Source: Hippophae tibetana (taxonomy: Eukaryota; Streptophyta; Magnoliopsida; Rosales; Elaeagnaceae). From it: a DNA stretch of 64,000 bases. Of the stretch, positions 29,501 through 43,318 are shown piece after piece. Location of the stretch: the NCBI GenBank assembly GCA_037013495.1, contig CM072812.1:61288938-61352937 (forward strand), in the 5' to 3' direction. The translations under genes were made by a program, and so were the position numbers. The first letter of the stretch is position 1. Each line of letters begins with the position of its first letter. The notes below the pieces were generated by a model. It did not search any database and was not told where the DNA came from. It worked only from the letters and a program-made list of their open reading frames with translations.

Positions 29501-31087
29501 CCAATTAATATTTTTTTTGTTTTTTAAACTGTGACATGCTACAACAATCTTCTTTTTTTGAAAAACAAAGATAGATTAACACACATAAAAAGGGAACAAA
29601 AAAAAGATACGAAGAATTTAAAGAAAATTATGAAAGGAAATCCAAAAAATAAAAAAAACGACAACAAAATGGATAGAAAACGCAAGGGATGAAGGATTAA
29701 ATTTCTTTCTTTTTATTCTGAATTTTCACTCAAGAATGCAAAAAACTATTAAATAATTATTGTTTTAAATATAAAATTCAAAAATGGAAAAATGAAGACA
29801 TATAACCTTTTTTTTGCCACCAAAGCTCTCATTCTAAATTATATGTAACCTTTAGGTGAACTACCTAGTATCTCAACGAAATATTAACGATTGAATTGCA
29901 AAGAACGTGGTTAAGATGATTAATAAAGTAACCTATAGAAAAAGAACCAAAAACAAAGCAATATGTTGAGACCAAAATTTATGAGATCAGTAAGTTGTGT
30001 AAACAATGGAGTTTGGGTTCCCAAATGTTGAGAACAGAACTAATGCATTGTTGCATTTTTAGAAATCGAAAAGACCTTCTATATGATTTATTATAATAGC
30101 CGTGTCGATGCACGATTTAAAAATTTTAACAGTTTAACGTTGCAACCCCAATTAATAACTTCTTTGCTTTTTTAAACTGTGACATGCTACAACAATCTTA
30201 TTTTTTTGAAAAACAAAGATAGATTAACACGCATAAAAAAGGAACAAAAAAAGATACGAAGAATTTAAAGAAAACTATAAAAGGAAAACCAAAAATCAAA
30301 AAAATGACAACAAAATGGATAGAAAACGCAAGTGATGAAGGATTAAATTTCATTCTTTTTATTCCGAATTTTCACTCAAGAATGCAAAAAACAATTAAAT
30401 AATTATTGTTTTAAATCTAAAATTCAAAAATGGGAAAATGAAGACATATAACCTTTTTTTGCCACCAAAGCTCTCATTCTGAATTATATGTAACCTTTAG
30501 GAGAACGACTTATGTAACTCAACGAAATATTTACGATTGAATTGCAAAGAACGTGGTTAAGATGATTAATAAAGAATCCTATAGAAAAAGAAGCGAAAAC
30601 AACGCAATATGTTGAGACCAAAATTTATGACATCAGTAAGTTGTGTAAACAATGGAGTTTGGGGTCCCCAAATGTTGAGAACAGAACTAATGCATTGTTG
30701 AATTTTTAGAAATCGAAAAGACCTTCCATATGATTTATTATAATAGCCGTTTCGATGCACGATTTAAAAATTTTAACAGTTTAACGTTGCAACCCCAATT
30801 AATAACTTCTTTGTTTTTTAAACTGTGACATGCTACAAATATCTTATTTTTTTGAAAAACAAAGATAGATTAACACGCATAAAAAAGGAACAAAAAAAAG
30901 ATACGAAGAATTTAAAGAAAACTATAAAAGGAAAACCAAAAATAAAAAAAATGACAACAAAATGGATAGAAAACGCAAGTGATGAAGGATTAAATTTCAT
31001 TCTTTTTATTCCAAATTTTCACTCAAGAATGCAAAAAAACAATTAAATAATTATTGTTTTAAATCTAAAATTCAAAAATGGAAAAAT
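26565..31087 (+). repeat. Transition zone between left and right subfamilies (#42-#48)
   Basis: Monomers start at 26565, 27210, 27858, 28502, 29149, 29794 and 30440. #42/#46 and #43/#47 pair at 2584 bp (four monomers), sharing AATCTTCTTTTTTTG and AATTATGAAAGG. Within this zone the left-domain signature AAATCCAAAAAATAAAAC is replaced by the right-domain signature AAAACCAAAAATCAAAAAAA, first seen near 27700. #48 has private changes (GACTTATGTAAC, GGGGTCCCC). Confidence 0.8.
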
Positions 31088-34000
31088 GAAGACATATAAC
31101 CTTTTTTTGCAACAAAGGCTCTCATTCTAAATTATATGTAACCTTTAGGAGAACGACCTAGTAACTCAACGAAATATTTACGATTGAATTGCAAAGAACG
31201 TGGTTAAGATGATTAATAAAGAATCCTATAGAAAAAGAACCGAAAACAACGCAATATGATGAGACCAAAATTTATCACATCAGTAAGTTGTGTAAACAAT
31301 GGACTTTGGGTTCCCAAGTGTTGAGAACAGAAATAATGCTTTGTTGCATTTTTAGAAATCGAAACGAACTTCCATATGATTTATTATAATAGCCGTGTCG
31401 ATGCATGATTTAAAAATTTTACAGGTTAAACTTGCAACCCCAATTAATAACTTTTTTTTTAAACTGTGACATGCTACAACAATCTTATTTTTTTGAAAAA
31501 CAAAGATAGATTAACACATATAAAAAAAGGAACAAAAAAAAAATACGAAGAATTTAAAGAAAACAATAAAAAGAAATCCAAAAAATAAAACAATGACAAC
31601 AAAATGGATAGAAAACGCAAGGCATGAAGGGTTAAATTTCTTTCTTTTTATTCTGAATTTTCACTCAAGAATGAAAAAAACAATTAAATAATTATTGTTT
31701 TAAATCTAAAATTCAAAAATGGAAAAATGAAGACATATAATCTTTTTTTTGCCACCAAGGCTCTCATTCTAAATTATATGCAACCTTTAGGTGAACAACG
31801 TAGTAACTCAACGAAATATTTACGAATGAATTGCAAAGAACGTGGTTAAGATTATTAATAAAGAATCCTATAGAAAAAGAAGCGAAAACAACGCAATATG
31901 TTGAGACCAAAATTTATGACATCAGTAAGTTGTGTAAACAATGGAGTTTGGGGTTCCCAAATGTTGAGAACAGAACTAATGCATTGTTGCATTTTTAGAA
32001 ATCGAAAAGACCTTCCATATGATTTATTATAATAGCCGTTTCGATGCACGATTTAAAAATTTTAACAGTTTAACGTTGCAACCCCAATTAATAACTTCTT
32101 TGTTTTTTAAACTGTGACATGCTACAACAATCTTATTTTTTTGAAAAACAAAGATAGATTAACACGCATAAAAAAGGAAGAAAAAAAAGATACGAAGAAT
32201 TTAAAGAAAACTATAAAAGGAAAACCAAAAATAAAAAAAATGACAACAAAATGGATAGAAAACGCAAGTGATGAAGGATTAAATTTCTCTCTTTTTATTC
32301 CGAATTATCACTCAAGAATGAAAAAAACAATTAAATAATTATTGTTTTAAATCTAAAATTCAAAAATGGAAAAAAGAAGACATATAACCTATTTTGCCAC
32401 CTAGGCTCTCATTCTAAATTATATGTAACCTTTAGGTGAACAACCTAGTAACTCAACGAAATATTTACGATTGAATTGCAAAGAACGTGGTTAAGATGAT
32501 TAATAAAGAATCCTATAGAAAAAGAACCGAAAACAACGCAATATGGTGAGAACAAAATTCATGACATCAGGAATTTGTGTAAACAATGGAATTTGGGTTC
32601 CCAAATGTTGAGAACAAAACTAATGCATTGTTGCATTTTTAGAAATCGAAAAGACCTTCCATATGATTTATTATAATAGCCGTGTCGATGCACGATATAA
32701 AAATTTTAACAGTTTAACGTTGCAACCCCAATTAATAACTTCTTTGCTTTTTAAACTGTGACATGCTACAACAATCTTATTTTTTTGAAAAACAAAGATA
32801 GATTAACACGCATAAAAAAGGAACAAAAAAAAGATACGAACAATTTAAAGAAAACTATAAAAGGAAAACCAAAAATCAAAAAAATGACAACAAAATGGAT
32901 AGAAAACGCAAGTGATGAAGGATTAAATTTCATTCTTTTTATTCCGAATTTTCACTCAAGAATGCAAAAAACAATTAAATAATTATTGTTTTAAATCTAA
33001 AATTCAAAAATGGGAAAATGAAGACATATAACCTTTTTTTGCCACCAAGGCTCTCATTCTAAATTATATGTAACCTTTAGGAGAACGACCTAGTAACTCA
33101 ACGAAATATTTACGATTGAATTGCAAAGAACGTGGTTAAGATGATTAATAAAGAATCCTATAGAAAAAGAAGCGAAAAAAACGCAATATGTTGAGATTAA
33201 AATTTATGACATCAGTAAGTTGTGTAAACAATGGAGTTTAGGGTTCCCAAATGTTGAGAACAGAACTAATGCATTGTTGCATTTTTAGAAATCGAAAAGA
33301 CCTTCCATATGATTTATTATAATAGCCGTTTCGATGCACGATTTAAAAATTTTAATAGTTTAACGTTGCAACCCCAATTAATAACTTCTTTGCTTTTTAA
33401 ACTGTGACATGCTACAACAATCTTATTTTTTTGAAAAACAAAGATAGATTAACACGCATAAAAAAGGAACAAAAAAAAGATACGAACAATTTAAAGAAAA
33501 CTATAAAAGGAAAACCAAAAATCAAAAAAATGACAACAAAATGGATAGAAAACGCAAGTGATGAAGGATTAAATTTCATTCTTTTTATTCCGAATTTTCA
33601 CTCAAGAATGCAAAAAACAATTAAATAATTATTGTTTTAAATCTAAAATTCAAAAATGGGAAAATGAAGACATATAACCTTTTTTTGCCACCAAGGCTCT
33701 CATTCTAAATTATATGTAACCTTTAGGAGAACGACCTAGTAACTCAACGAAATATTTACGATTGAATTGCAAAGAACGTGGTTAAGATGATTAATAAAGA
33801 ATCTTATAGAAAAAGAAGCGAAAAAAACGCAATATGTTGAGATTAAAATTTATGACATCAGTAAGTTGTGTAAACAATGGAGTTTGGGGTTCCCAAATGT
33901 TGAGAACAGAACTAATGCATTGTTGCATTTTTAGAAATCGAAAAGACCTTCCATATGATTTATTATAATAGCCGTTTCGATGCACGATTTAAAAATTTTA

Positions 34001-34310
34001 ATAGTTTAACGTTGCAACCCCAATTAATAACTTCTTTGTTTTTTAAACTGTGACATGCTACAACAATCTTATTTTTTTGAAAAACAAAGATAGATTAACA
34101 CGCATAAAAAAGGAACAAAAAAAAGATACGAACAATTTAAAGAAAAATATAAAAGGAAAACCAAAAATAAAAAAATGACAACAAAATGGACAGAAAACGC
34201 AAGTGATGAAGGATTAAATTTCATTCTTTTTATTCCAAATTTTCACTCAAGAATGCAAAAAACAATTAAATAATTATTGTTTTAAATCTAAAATTCAAAA
34301 ATGGAAAAAT
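31088..34310 (+). repeat. Right-domain subtypes, irregular order (#49-#53)
   Basis: Monomers start at 31088, 31729, 32376, 33020 and 33666, assigned as m8, m5-like, m2, m3-like and m3. #49-#50 reappear almost unchanged at 41390-42677 (#65-#66), including CGAATGAATTG and GGAAGAAAAAAAAG. #51 has the short CCTATTTTGCC start that defines m2. Confidence 0.75.
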
Positions 34311-36886
34311 GAAGACATATAACCTTTTTTTGCCACCAAGGCTCTCATTCTAAATTATATGTAACCTTTAGGAGAACGACCTAGTAAATCAACGAAATAT
34401 TTACGATTGAATTGCAAAGAACGTGGTTAAGATGATTAATAAAGAATCCTATAGAAAAAGAACCGAAAACAACGCAATATGATGAGACCAAAATTTATCA
34501 CATCAGTAAGTTGTGTAAACAATGGACTTTGGGTTCCCAAGTGTTGAGAACAGAAATAATGCTTTGTTGCATTTTTAGAAATCGAAACGAACTTCCATAT
34601 GATTTATTATAATAGCCGTGTCGATGCATGATTTAAAAATTTGACAGGTTAAAGTTGCAACCCCAATTAATAACTTTTTTTTTAAACTGTGACATGCTAC
34701 AACAATCTTATTTTTTTGAAAAACAAAGATAGATTAACACGCATAAAAAAGGAACAAAAAAAGATACGAAGAATTTAAAGAAAACTATTAAAGGAAAACG
34801 AAAAATCAAAAAAATGACAACAAAATGGATAGATAACGCAAGTGTTGAAGGAGTAAATTTCTTTGTTTTTATTCTGAATTTTCACTCAAGAATGCAAAAA
34901 ACAATTAAATAAATATTGTTTTAATATAAAAATCAAAAATGGAAAAATGAAGACATATAATCTTTTTTTTGCCACCAAGGCTCTCATTCTAAATTATATG
35001 CAACCTTTAGGTGAACAACGTAGTAACTCAACGAAATATTTACGATTGAATTGCAAAGAACGTGGTTAAGATTATTAATAAAGAATCCTATAGAAAAAGA
35101 AGCGAAAACAACGCAATATGTTGAGACCAAAATTTATGACATCACTAAGTTGTGTAAACAATGGAGTTTGGGGTTCCCAAATGTTGAGAACAGAACTAAT
35201 GCATTGTTGCATTTTTAGAAATCGAAAAGACCTTCCATATGATTTATTATAATAGCCGTTTCGATGCACGATTTAAAAATTTTAACAGTTTAACGTTGCA
35301 ACCCCAATTAATAACTTCTTTGTTTTTTAAACTGTGACATGCTACAACAATCTTATTTTTTTGAAAAACAAATATAGATTAACACGCATAAAAAAGGAAC
35401 AAAAAAAAGATACGAAGAATTTAAAGAAAACTATAAAAGTAAAACCAAAAATAAAAAAAATGACAACAAAATGGATAGAAAACGCAAGTGATGAACGATT
35501 AAATTTCATTCTTTTTATTCCAAATTTTCACTCAAGAATGCAAAAAACAATTAAATAATTATTGTTTTAAATCTAAAATTCAAAAATGGAAAAATGAAGA
35601 CATATAACCTTTTTTTGCAACCAAGGCTCTCATTCTAAATTATATGTAACCTTTAGGAGAACGACCTAGTAAATCAACGAAATATTTACGATTGAATTGC
35701 AAAGAACGTGGTTAAGATGATTAATAAAGAATCCTATAGAAAAAGAACCGAAAACAACGCAATATGGTGAGAACAAAATTTATGACATCAGGAATTTGTG
35801 TAAACAATGGAATTTGGGTTCCCAAATGTTGAGAACAGAACTAATGCATTGTTGCATTTTTAGAAATCGAAAAGACCTTCCATATGATTTATTATAATAG
35901 CCGTGTCGATGCACGATATAAAAATTTTAACAGTTTAACGTTGCAACCCCAATTAATAACTTCTTTGCTTTTTAAACTGTGACATGCTACAACAATCTTA
36001 TTTTTTTGAAAAACAAAGATAGATTAACACGCATAAAAAAGGAACAAAAAAAAGATACGAAGAATTTAAAGAAAACTATAAAAGGAAAACCAAAAATCAA
36101 AAAAATGACAACAAAATGGATAGAAAACACAAGTGATGAAGGATTAAATTTCATTCTTTTTATTCCGAATTTTCACTCAAGAATGCAAAAAACAATTAAA
36201 TAATTATTGTTTTAAATCTAAAATTCAAAAATGGGAAAATGAAGACATATAACCTTTTTTTGCCACCAAGGCTCTCATTCTAAATTATATGTAACCTTTA
36301 GGAGAACGACCTAGTAACTCAACGAAATATTTACGATTGAATTGCAAAGAACGTGGTTAAGATGATTAATAAAGAATCCTATAGAAAAAGAAGCGAAAAA
36401 AACGCAATATGTTGAGATTAAAATTTATGACATCAGTAAGTTGTGTAAACAATGGAGTTTGGGGTTCCCAAATGTTGAGAACAGAACTAATGCATTGTTG
36501 CATTTTTAGAAATCGAAAAGACCTTACATATGATTTATTATAATAGCCGTTTCGATGCACGATTTAAAAATTTTAATAGTTTAACGTTGCAACCCCAATT
36601 AATAACTTCTTTGTTTTTTAAACTGTGACATGCTACAACAATCTTATTTTTTTGAAAAACAAAGATAGATTGACACGCATAAAAAAGGAACAAAAAAAAG
36701 ATACGAAGAATTTAAAGAAAACTATAAAAGGAAAACCAAAAATAAAAAAAATGACAACAAAATGGACAGAAAACGCAAGTGATGAAGGATTAAATTTCAT
36801 TCTTTTTATTCCAAATTTTCACTCAAGAATGCAAAAAACCATTAAATAATTATTGTTTTAAATCTAAAATTCAAAAATGGAAAAAT
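34311..36886 (+). repeat. m4-m5 pair followed by m2-like and m3 monomers (#54-#57)
   Basis: Monomers start at 34311 (638 bp), 34949 (647 bp), 35596 and 36241. #54 carries the m4 markers TTTATCACATC, CAAGTGTTG and GATAACGC. #55 carries the m5 markers TATAATCTTT, TATGCAACC and CAACGTAG. #56 has CATCAGGAATTTG of m2 behind a different start (GCAACC, AAATCAACG). Confidence 0.75.
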
Positions 36887-38172
36887 GAAGACATATAACC
36901 TTTTTTTGCCACCAAGGCTCTCATTCTAAATTATATGTAACCTTTAGGAGAACGACCTAGTAACTCAACGAAATATTTACGATTGAATTGCAAAGAACGT
37001 GGTTAAGATGATTAATAAAGAATCCTATAGAAAAAGAACCGAAAACAACGCAATATGATGAGACCAAAATTTATCACATCAGTAAGTTGTGTAAACAATG
37101 GACTTTGGGTTCCCAAGTGTTGAGAACAGAAATAATGCTTTGTTGCATTTTTAGAAATCGAAACGAACTTCCATATGATTTATTATAATAGCCGTGTCGA
37201 TGCATGATTTAAAAATTTGACAGGTTAAAGTTGCAACCCCAATTAATAACTTTTTTTTTTAAACTGTGACATGCTACAACAATCTTATTTTTTTGAAAAA
37301 CAAAGATAGATTAACACGCATAAAAAAGGAACAAAAAAAGATACGAAGAATTTAAAGAAAACTATTAAAGGAAAACGAAAAATCAAAAAAATGACAACAA
37401 AATGGATAGATAACGCAAGTGTTGAAGGAGTAAATTTCTTTGTTTTTATTCTGAATTTTCACTCAAGAATGCAAAAAACAATTAAATAAATATTGTTTTA
37501 ATATAAAATTCAAAAATGGAAAAATGAAGACATATAATCTTTTTTTTGCCACCAAGGCTCTCATTCTAAATTATATGCAACCTTTAGGTGAACAACGTAG
37601 TAACTCAACGAAATATTTACGATTGAATTGCAAAGAACGTGGTTAAGATTATTAATAAAGAATCCTATAGAAAAAGAAGCGAAAACAACGCAATATGTTG
37701 AGACCAAAATTTATGACATCAGTAAGTTGTGTAAACAATGGAGTTTGGGGTTCCCAAATGTTGAGAACAGAACTAATGCATTGTTGCATTTTTAGAAATC
37801 GAAAAGACCTTCCATATGATTTATTATAATAGCCGTTTCGATGCACGATTTAAAAATTTTAACAGTTTAACGTTGCAACCCCAATTAATAACTTCTTTGT
37901 TTTTTAAACTGTGACATGCTACAACAATCTTATTTTTTTGAAAAACAAAGATAGATTAACACGCATAAAAAAGGAACAAAAAAAAGATACGAAGAATTTA
38001 AAGAAAACTATAAAAGGAAAACCAAAAATAAAAAAAATGACAACAAAATGGACAGAAAACGCAAGTGATGAAGGATTAAATTTCATTCTTTTTATTCCAA
38101 ATTTTCACTCAAGAATGCAAAAAACCATTAAATAATTATTGTTTTAAATCTAAAATTCAAAAATGGAAAAAT
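36887..38172 (+). repeat. 1286-bp m4-m5 dimer
   Basis: Monomers 36887 (639 bp, m4) and 37526 (647 bp, m5). First of three consecutive dimers. The two halves are easily told apart: m4 is about 8 bp shorter because CTTCTTTGTTTTTTAAAC is reduced to a plain T-run before AAAC. Confidence 0.88.
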
Positions 38173-39458
38173 GAAGACATATAACCTTTTTTTGCCACCA
38201 AGGCTCTCATTCTAAATTATATGTAACCTTTAGGAGAACGACCTAGTAACTCAACGAAATATTTACGATTGAATTGCAAAGAACGTGGTTAAGATGATTA
38301 ATAAAGAATCCTATAGAAAAAGAACCGAAAACAACGCAATATGATGAGACCAAAATTTATCACATCAGTAAGTTGTGTAAACAATGGACTTTGGGTTCCC
38401 AAGTGTTGAGAACAGAAATAATGCTTTGTTGCATTTTTAGAAATCGAAACGAACTTCCATATGATTTATTATAATAGCCGTGTCGATGCATGATTTAAAA
38501 ATTTGACAGGTTAAAGTTGCAACCCCAATTAATAACTTTTTTTTTTAAACTGTGACATGCTACAACAATCTTATTTTTTTGAAAAACAAAGATAGATTAA
38601 CACGCATAAAAAAGGAACAAAAAAAGATACGAAGAATTTAAAGAAAACTATTAAAGGAAAACGAAAAATCAAAAAAATGACAACAAAATGGATAGATAAC
38701 GCAAGTGTTGAAGGAGTAAATTTCTTTGTTTTTATTCTGAATTTTCACTCAAGAATGCAAAAAACAATTAAATAAATATTGTTTTAATATAAAATTCAAA
38801 AATGGAAAAATGAAGACATATAATCTTTTTTTTGCCACCAAGGCTCTCATTCTAAATTATATGCAACCTTTAGGTGAACAACGTAGTAACTCAACGAAAT
38901 ATTTACGATTGAATTGCAAAGAACGTGGTTAAGATTATTAATAAAGAATCCTATAGAAAAAGAAGCGAAAACAACGCAATATGTTGAGACCAAAATTTAT
39001 GACATCAGTAAGTTGTGTAAACAATGGAGTTTGGGGTTCCCAAATGTTGAGAACAGAACTAATGCATTGTTGCATTTTTAGAAATCGAAAAGACCTTCCA
39101 TATGATTTATTATAATAGCCGTTTCGATGCACGATTTAAAAATTTTAACAGTTTAACGTTGCAACCCCAATTAATAACTTCTTTGTTTTTTAAACTGTGA
39201 CATGCTACAACAATCTTATTTTTTTGAAAAACAAAGATAGATTAACACGCATAAAAAAGGAACAAAAAAAAGATACGAAGAATTTAAAGAAAACTATAAA
39301 AGGAAAACCAAAAATAAAAAAAATGACAACAAAATGGACAGAAAACGCAAGTGATGAAGGATTAAATTTCATTCTTTTTATTCCAAATTTTCACTCAAGA
39401 ATGCAAAAAACCATTAAATAATTATTGTTTTAAATCTAAAATTCAAAAATGGAAAAAT
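38173..39458 (+). repeat. 1286-bp m4-m5 dimer
   Basis: Monomers 38173 (639 bp) and 38812 (647 bp). Identical in length to the previous dimer, and I saw no base difference between them on line-by-line reading of most of the unit. Confidence 0.88.
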
Positions 39459-40743
39459 GAAGACATATAACCTTTTTTTGCCACCAAGGCTCTCATTCTA
39501 AATTATATGTAACCTTTAGGAGAACGACCTAGTAACTCAACGAAATATTTACGATTGAATTGCAAAGAACGTGGTTAAGATGATTAATAAAGAATCCTAT
39601 AGAAAAAGAACCGAAAACAACGCAATATGATGAGACCAAAATTTATCACATCAGTAAGTTGTGTAAACAATGGACTTTGGGTTCCCAAGTGTTGAGAACA
39701 GAAATAATGCTTTGTTGCATTTTTAGAAATCGAAACGAACTTCCATATGATTTATTATAATAGCCGTGTCGATGCATGATTTAAAAATTTTACAGGTTAA
39801 AGTTGCAACCCCAATTAATAACTTTTTTTTTTAAACTGTGACATGCTACAACAATCTTATTTTTTTGAAAAACAAAGATAGATTAACACGCATAAAAAAG
39901 GAACAAAAAAAGATACGAAGAATTTAAAGAAAACTATTAAAGGAAAACGAAAAATCAAAAAAATGACAACAAAATGGATAGATAACGCAAGTGTTGAAGG
40001 AGTAAATTTCTTTGTTTTTATTCTGAATTTTCACTCAAGAATGCAAAAAACAATTAAATAAATATTGTTTTAATATAAAATTCAAAAATGGAAAAATGAA
40101 GACATATAATCTTTTTTTTGCCACCAAGGCTCTCATTCTAAATTATATGCAACCTTTAGGTGAACAACGTAGTAACTCAACGAAATATTTACGATTGAAT
40201 TGCAAAGAACGTGGTTAAGATTATTAATAAAGAATCCTATAGAAAAAGAAGCGAAAACAACGCAATATGTTGAGACCAAAATTTATGACATCAGTAAGTT
40301 GTGTAAACAATGGAGTTTGGGGTTCCCAAATGTTGAGAACAGAACTAATGCATTGTTGCATTTTTAGAAATCGAAAAGACCTTCCATATGATTTATTATA
40401 ATAGCCGTTTCGATGCACGATTTAAAAATTTTAACAGTTTAACGTTGCAACCCCAATTAATAACTTCTTTGTTTTTTAAACTGTGACATGCTACAACAAT
40501 CTTATTTTTTTGAAAAACAAAGATAGATTAACACGCATAAAAAAGGAACAAAAAAAAGATACGAAGAATTTAAAGAAAACTATAAAAGGAAAACCAAAAA
40601 TAAAAAAAATGACAACAAAATGGACAGAAAACGCAAGTGATGAAGGATTAAATTTCATTCTTTTTATTCCAAATTTTCACTCAAGAATGCAAAAAACCAT
40701 TAAATAATTATTGTTTTAATATAAAATTCAAAAATGGAAAAAT
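39459..40743 (+). repeat. 1285-bp m4-m5 dimer with altered end
   Basis: Monomers 39459 (639 bp) and 40098 (646 bp). m4 here has TTTTACAGG where the sister dimers have TTTGACAGG. The end of the m5 copy (TTGTTTTAATATAAAATT) has the m4-type ending, so it marks the edge of the dimer block. Confidence 0.85.
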
Positions 40744-43318
40744 GAAGACATATAACCTTTTTTTGCCACCAAGGCTCTCATTCTAAATTATATGTAACCT
40801 TTAGGAGAACGACCTAGTAACTCAACGAAATATTTACGATTGAATTGCAAAGAACGTGGTTAAGATGATTAATAAAGAATCCTATAGAAAAAGAAGCGAA
40901 AACAACGCAATATGTTGAGACCAAAATTTATGACATCAGTAAGTTGTGTAAACAATGGAGTTTGGGGTTCCCAAATGTTGAGAACAGAAATAATGCTTTG
41001 TTGCATTTTTAGAAATCGAAACGAACTTCCATATGATTTATTATAATAGCCGTTTCGATGCACGATTTAAAAATTTTAACAGTTTAACGTTGCAACCCCA
41101 ATTAATAACTTCTTTGTTTTTTAAACTGTGACATGCTACAACAATCTTATTTTTTTGAAAAACAAAGATAGATTAACACGCATAAAAAAGGAAGAAAAAA
41201 AAGATACGAAGAATTTAAAGAAAACTATAAAAGGAAAACCAAAAATAAAAAAAATGACAACAAAATGGATAGAAAACGCAAGTGATGAAGGATTAAATTT
41301 CATTCTTTTTATTCCAAATTTTCACTCAAGAATGCAAAAAACAATTAAATAATTATTGTTTTAAATCTAAAATTCAAAAATGGAAAAATGAAGACATATA
41401 ACCTTTTTTTGCAACCAAGGCTCTCATTCTAAATTATATGTAAGCTTTAGGAGAACGACCTAGTAAATCAACGAAATATTTACGATTGAATTGCAAAGAA
41501 CATGGTTAAGATGATTAATAAAGAATCCTATAGAAAAAGAACCGAAAACAACGCAATATGATGAGACCAAAATTTATCACATCAGTAAGTTGTGTAAACA
41601 ATGGACTTTGGGTTCCCAAGTGTTGAGAACAGAAATAATGCTTTGTTGCATTTTTAGAAATCGAAACGAACTTCCATATGATTTATTATAATAGCCGTGT
41701 CGATGCATGATTTAAAAATTTTACAGGTTAAACTTGCAACCCCAATTAATAACTTTTTTTTTAAACTGTGACATGCTACAACAATCTTATTTTTTTGAAA
41801 AACAAAGATAGATTAACACACATAAAAAAAGGAACAAAAAAAAAATACGAAGAATTTAAAGAAAACAATAAAAAGAAATCCAAAAAATAAAACAATGACA
41901 ACAAAATGGATAGAAAACGCAAGGCATGAAGGGTTAAATTTCTTTCTTTTTATTCTGAATTTTCACTCAAGAATGAAAAAAACAATTAAATAATTATTGT
42001 TTTAAATCTAAAATTCAAAAATGGAAAAATGAAGACATATAATCTTTTTTTTGCCACCAAGGCTCTCATTCTAAATTATATGCAACCTTTAGGTGAACAA
42101 CGTAGTAACTCAACGAAATATTTACGAATGAATTGCAAAGAACGTGGTTAAGATTATTAATAAAGAATCCTATAGAAAAAGAAGCGAAAACAACGCAATA
42201 TGTTGAGACCAAAATTTATGACATCAGTAAGTTGTGTAAACAATGGAGTTTGGGGTTCCCAAATGTTGAGAACAGAACTAATGCATTGTTGCATTTTTAG
42301 AAATCGAAAAGACCTTCCATATGATTTATTATAATAGCCGTTTCGATGCACGATTTAAAAATTTTAACAGTTTAACGTTGCAACCCCAATTAATAACTTC
42401 TTTGTTTTTTAAACTGTGACATGCTACAACAATCTTATTTTTTTGAAAAACAAAGATAGATTAACACGCATAAAAAAGGAAGAAAAAAAAGATACGAAGA
42501 ATTTAAAGAAAACTATAAAAGGAAAACCAAAAATAAAAAAAATGACAACAAAATGGATAGAAAACGCAAGTGATGAAGGATTAAATTTCATTCTTTTTAT
42601 TCCAAATTTTCACTCAAGAATGCAAAAAACAATTAAATAATTATTGTTTTAAATCTAAAATTCAAAAATGGAAAAATGAAGACATATAACCTTTTTTTGC
42701 AACCAAGGCTCTCATTCTAAATTATATGTAACCTTTAGGAGAACGACCTAGTAAATCAACGAAATATTTACGATTGAATTGCAAAGAACGTGGTTAAGAT
42801 GATTAATAAAGAATCCTATAGAAAAAGAACCGAAAACAACGCAATATGATGAGACCAAAATTTATCACATCAGTAAGTTGTGTAAACAATGGACTTTGGG
42901 TTCCCAAGTGTTGAGAACAGAAATAATGCTTTGTTGCATTTTTAGAAATCGAAACGAACTTCCATATGATTTATTATAATAGCCGTGTCGATGCATGATT
43001 TAAAAATTTTACAGGTTAAACTTGCAACCCCAATTAATAACTTTTTTTTTAAACTGTGACATGCTACAACAATCTTATTTTTTTGAAAAACAAAGATAGA
43101 TTAACACACATAAAAAAAGGAACAAAAAAAAAATACGAAGAATTTAAAGAAAACAATAAAAAGAAATCCAAAAAATAAAACAATGACAACAAAATGGATA
43201 GAAAACGCAAGGCATGAAGGGTTAAATTTCTTTCTTTTTATTCTGAATTTTCACTCAAGAATGAAAAAAACAATTAAATAATTATTGTTTTAAATCTAAA
43301 ATTCAAAAATGGAAAAAT
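40744..43318 (+). repeat. Hybrid monomer plus m8'-m5'-m8' run (#64-#67)
   Basis: Monomers start at 40744 (646 bp), 41390 (641), 42031 (647) and 42678 (641). #64 starts like m3/m4, continues as m5, has a short m4 patch (40990-41025), then returns to m5. #65 and #67 are m8-like with GCAACCAAGG and AAATCAACG at the start. #65-#66 repeat #49-#50 at a distance of 16 monomers. Confidence 0.78.
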
